A DNA stretch of 64,000 nucleotides from a virus, in the IMG/VR virus record IMGVR_UViG_3300023174_000052, positions 62,001-126,000 of that record. One strand, written 5' to 3'. Below the pieces are notes generated by a model, which was not told where the DNA came from, ran no database searches, and saw only the letters and a list, made by a program, of their open reading frames with translations. How positions within the stretch are numbered: the stretch's first letter is position 1; every line of letters starts with the position of its first letter. Positions 62,704 through 64,000 of the stretch are shown piece by piece. The position numbers were made by a program, and so were the translations under genes.

Positions 62704-64000
62704 TTTTAGTTCTCACCATTATTCTATCGCTTGTTCGTTTATTAATAGGTTGCGCCAAGTCTGTCCTTGCAACTATGTTAAGATTATCATCATGAAAATT
62801 AACTCGACTTATTCGAATAAATCCTGTCTGTTCTTCGTTCACGTAATCAGAAAGATATAACGATTTCCAGTCTGGATTCGAGCTTGTGTTTAATTGCCAC
62901 GCTGGCGCGATCGCTGGTATTTCTAGAACGTCGACAGGTTGCATACCTCTCAAATTAACAGTGAATCCATCTTTTCCGAAAAGCTCTCCGTAATAAGGAT
63001 TAGTCACGACCGACAATCCTTCTGGGTACATCACAAAGCCAACACTCGACCATGTTGCATGTTCAGTATCAGCATCTGCTCTATATAAAAACCCCCTACC
63101 GTTATCTTTCAATCTTACCCGCATTGTTCCATTACTACCCGTCAACGATGGATCTATTAATTCGTAACTTTCAGGTAAAATTCGTGTACCATAAAATAGA
63201 TTGGACGCGTCGAAAAAAGTCACGGCATTTGAACTATCGTCCCTTGTTCTTTGGAAAATTGTCAAAACTGATCCAGGAGAAACGCCAGGATTTTCAGGCG
63301 ATGCTCCAGCGATTTGATTCAATATATCGCCATCTTGTATTAATCCTGGGAACAGCGAAGTTGTTGCAATAAGATGCGATAAATTAACGAAAGATAAATC
63401 AGGAGTTCCCATATCGGTGACAAACTTTTCCATGGCTCCACCGTATGAATAGTCGGAGTCAGTTCCGCTGTATAATAAAGAAAAATTAGGGTAAAATTTA
63501 CCATTATCGCATGGCAAAATTGTAAGATTTCTTCTGACAGTCGAACCTGTCGCGTAAAGATAAACGTTCGCTTCCAAGAATGTTGAAGAGTCGTAGTCTG
63601 CTTCGCTAGAAGTTAAAAACAATAGTCTAGGATAGTAACCTCTAACCATTTCTCTGAGGTGATTTTCTATATTTATTTGATGGCCACCTACACCAAAACT
63701 TAACGCTACGTTAAACGGGTCATCAGTTTCTAATATGTCAGACTGAAACGGCGTTTGTAATACTTTCCTTGTCTTCGTTTCTTTTCTAAAAAATGGTGGT
63801 AAATAAAAAAGTAAATCATTCTCAAGTTCTACACCATTAATACTACCGGACGCTAATGACTCTGAATCTCTTCTCGTTTTCCACAATCTTATTTCGTGTA
63901 GTTCTCCCTTAAAAGGGCTCCGCATATCGAAAGTTTCTGGTGCCTCGCTATCGTCGGGAGAATTAAACGCGTCAGTTACTCCTTCATCAACGATCGCAGT
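62693..64000 (-). CDS. LamG-like virion protein, 5' end beyond window
   Basis: The frame stays open to the right edge (25 codons before the first internal ATG at 63923-63925), so the gene starts beyond base 64000; 435 residues are visible. Near the visible start, ELHEIRLWKTRRDSE followed by LLFYLPPFF resembles the end of a concanavalin-like (LamG) domain, a carbohydrate-binding fold of phage structural proteins. The remainder is beta-rich with VNLRGMQPVDVLEIPAIAP. It overlaps the RuvC-like gene by 11 bases. It is probably a large surface or fibre protein; the exact role is unknown. Confidence 0.65.
   Translation of the reverse strand, partial: TAIVDEGVTDAFNSPDDSEAPETFDMRSPFKGELHEIRLWKTRRDSESLASGSINGVELENDLLFYLPPFFRKETKTRKVLQTPFQSDILETDDPFNVALSFGVGGHQINIENHLREMVRGYYPRLLFLTSSEADYDSSTFLEANVYLYATGSTVRRNLTILPCDNGKFYPNFSLLYSGTDSDYSYGGAMEKFVTDMGTPDLSFVNLSHLIATTSLFPGLIQDGDILNQIAGASPENPGVSPGSVLTIFQRTRDDSSNAVTFFDASNLFYGTRILPESYELIDPSLTGSNGTMRVRLKDNGRGFLYRADADTEHATWSSVGFVMYPEGLSVVTNPYYGELFGKDGFTVNLRGMQPVDVLEIPAIAPAWQLNTSSNPDWKSLYLSDYVNEEQTGFIRISRVNFHDDNLNIVARTDLAQPINKRTSDRIMVRTKIDF

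Noticed and set aside
1-64000. CRISPR arrays, tRNA genes, integrase or attachment sites
   Set aside because: No direct-repeat arrays with spacers, no cloverleaf-like sequence and no integrase were noticed; a tRNA scan could not be run, so single divergent tRNAs are not strictly excluded.

Overview
The window is part of the genome of a large, AT-rich, T4-like contractile-tailed phage (Caudoviricetes, myovirus morphology, probably jumbo-sized). Evidence is a complete T4-type head, neck and tail module (terminase, portal, S77 prohead protease, core/scaffold, gp23-like capsid, gp13/14/15-like neck, two sheath paralogues, tube, very long tape measure, baseplate proteins) next to phage replication, recombination and nucleotide genes. 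Every credible gene but one lies on the minus strand, so transcription runs from high to low coordinates. There are no rRNA or tRNA genes or CRISPR arrays that I could see, and no intergenic gap over 300 bases. The host cannot be identified; a lipoprotein-like signal on the one plus-strand gene hints at a diderm (Gram-negative) host.

Layout in transcription order (right to left). 64000-61165: end of a LamG-like virion protein, a RuvC-fold nuclease and a DnaG-type primase. 61164-57410: a single-chain SbcD-SbcC (gp47-gp46) recombination protein, a zinc-ribbon protein and a conserved small protein. 57417-46847: terminase, portal, prohead protease, several core proteins, scaffold and major capsid protein. 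46743-41281: a membrane-helix-containing head-module protein and the neck/completion proteins. 41221-22417: two tail sheaths, tube, gp26-like assembly protein with a probable frameshifted extension, tape measure, hub, LysM/gp53-like and baseplate proteins. 22346-15031: a miniature family-A DNA polymerase, three unknowns, gp32-like SSB, RecA, FEN-type exonuclease and DnaB-type helicase. 15028-11271: a class II ribonucleotide reductase broken into two genes by a split intein, with a free-standing Vsr-like endonuclease gene in the break. 11163-9797: ClpP-like protease, GIY-YIG nuclease and a coiled-coil protein. 9800-8556 (plus strand): a VWA-domain putative lipoprotein. 8473-6407: ThyX, an MBD4-like DNA glycosylase, a DUF1599 protein, a small unknown and an all-alpha NTP pyrophosphatase. 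6349-1: repetitive fibre-like virion proteins.

The genes work together as expected for a virulent phage: NrdJ, ThyX and the NTP pyrophosphatase supply and clean the dNTP pool; primase, helicase, SSB, RecA, SbcDC, FEN and RuvC-like enzymes support recombination-dependent replication; the structural block builds the virion. The most interesting items are the fractured nrdJ/split intein/endonuclease locus, the MBD4-like glycosylase in a thymidylate/base-modification cluster, a probable programmed frameshift (seven-T run) joining the gp26-like protein to a downstream ORF that lacks its own start, the exonuclease-less mini PolA, the fused Mre11-Rad50 homologue, and a shared C-terminal W-x-x-L-A motif on three head-module proteins.
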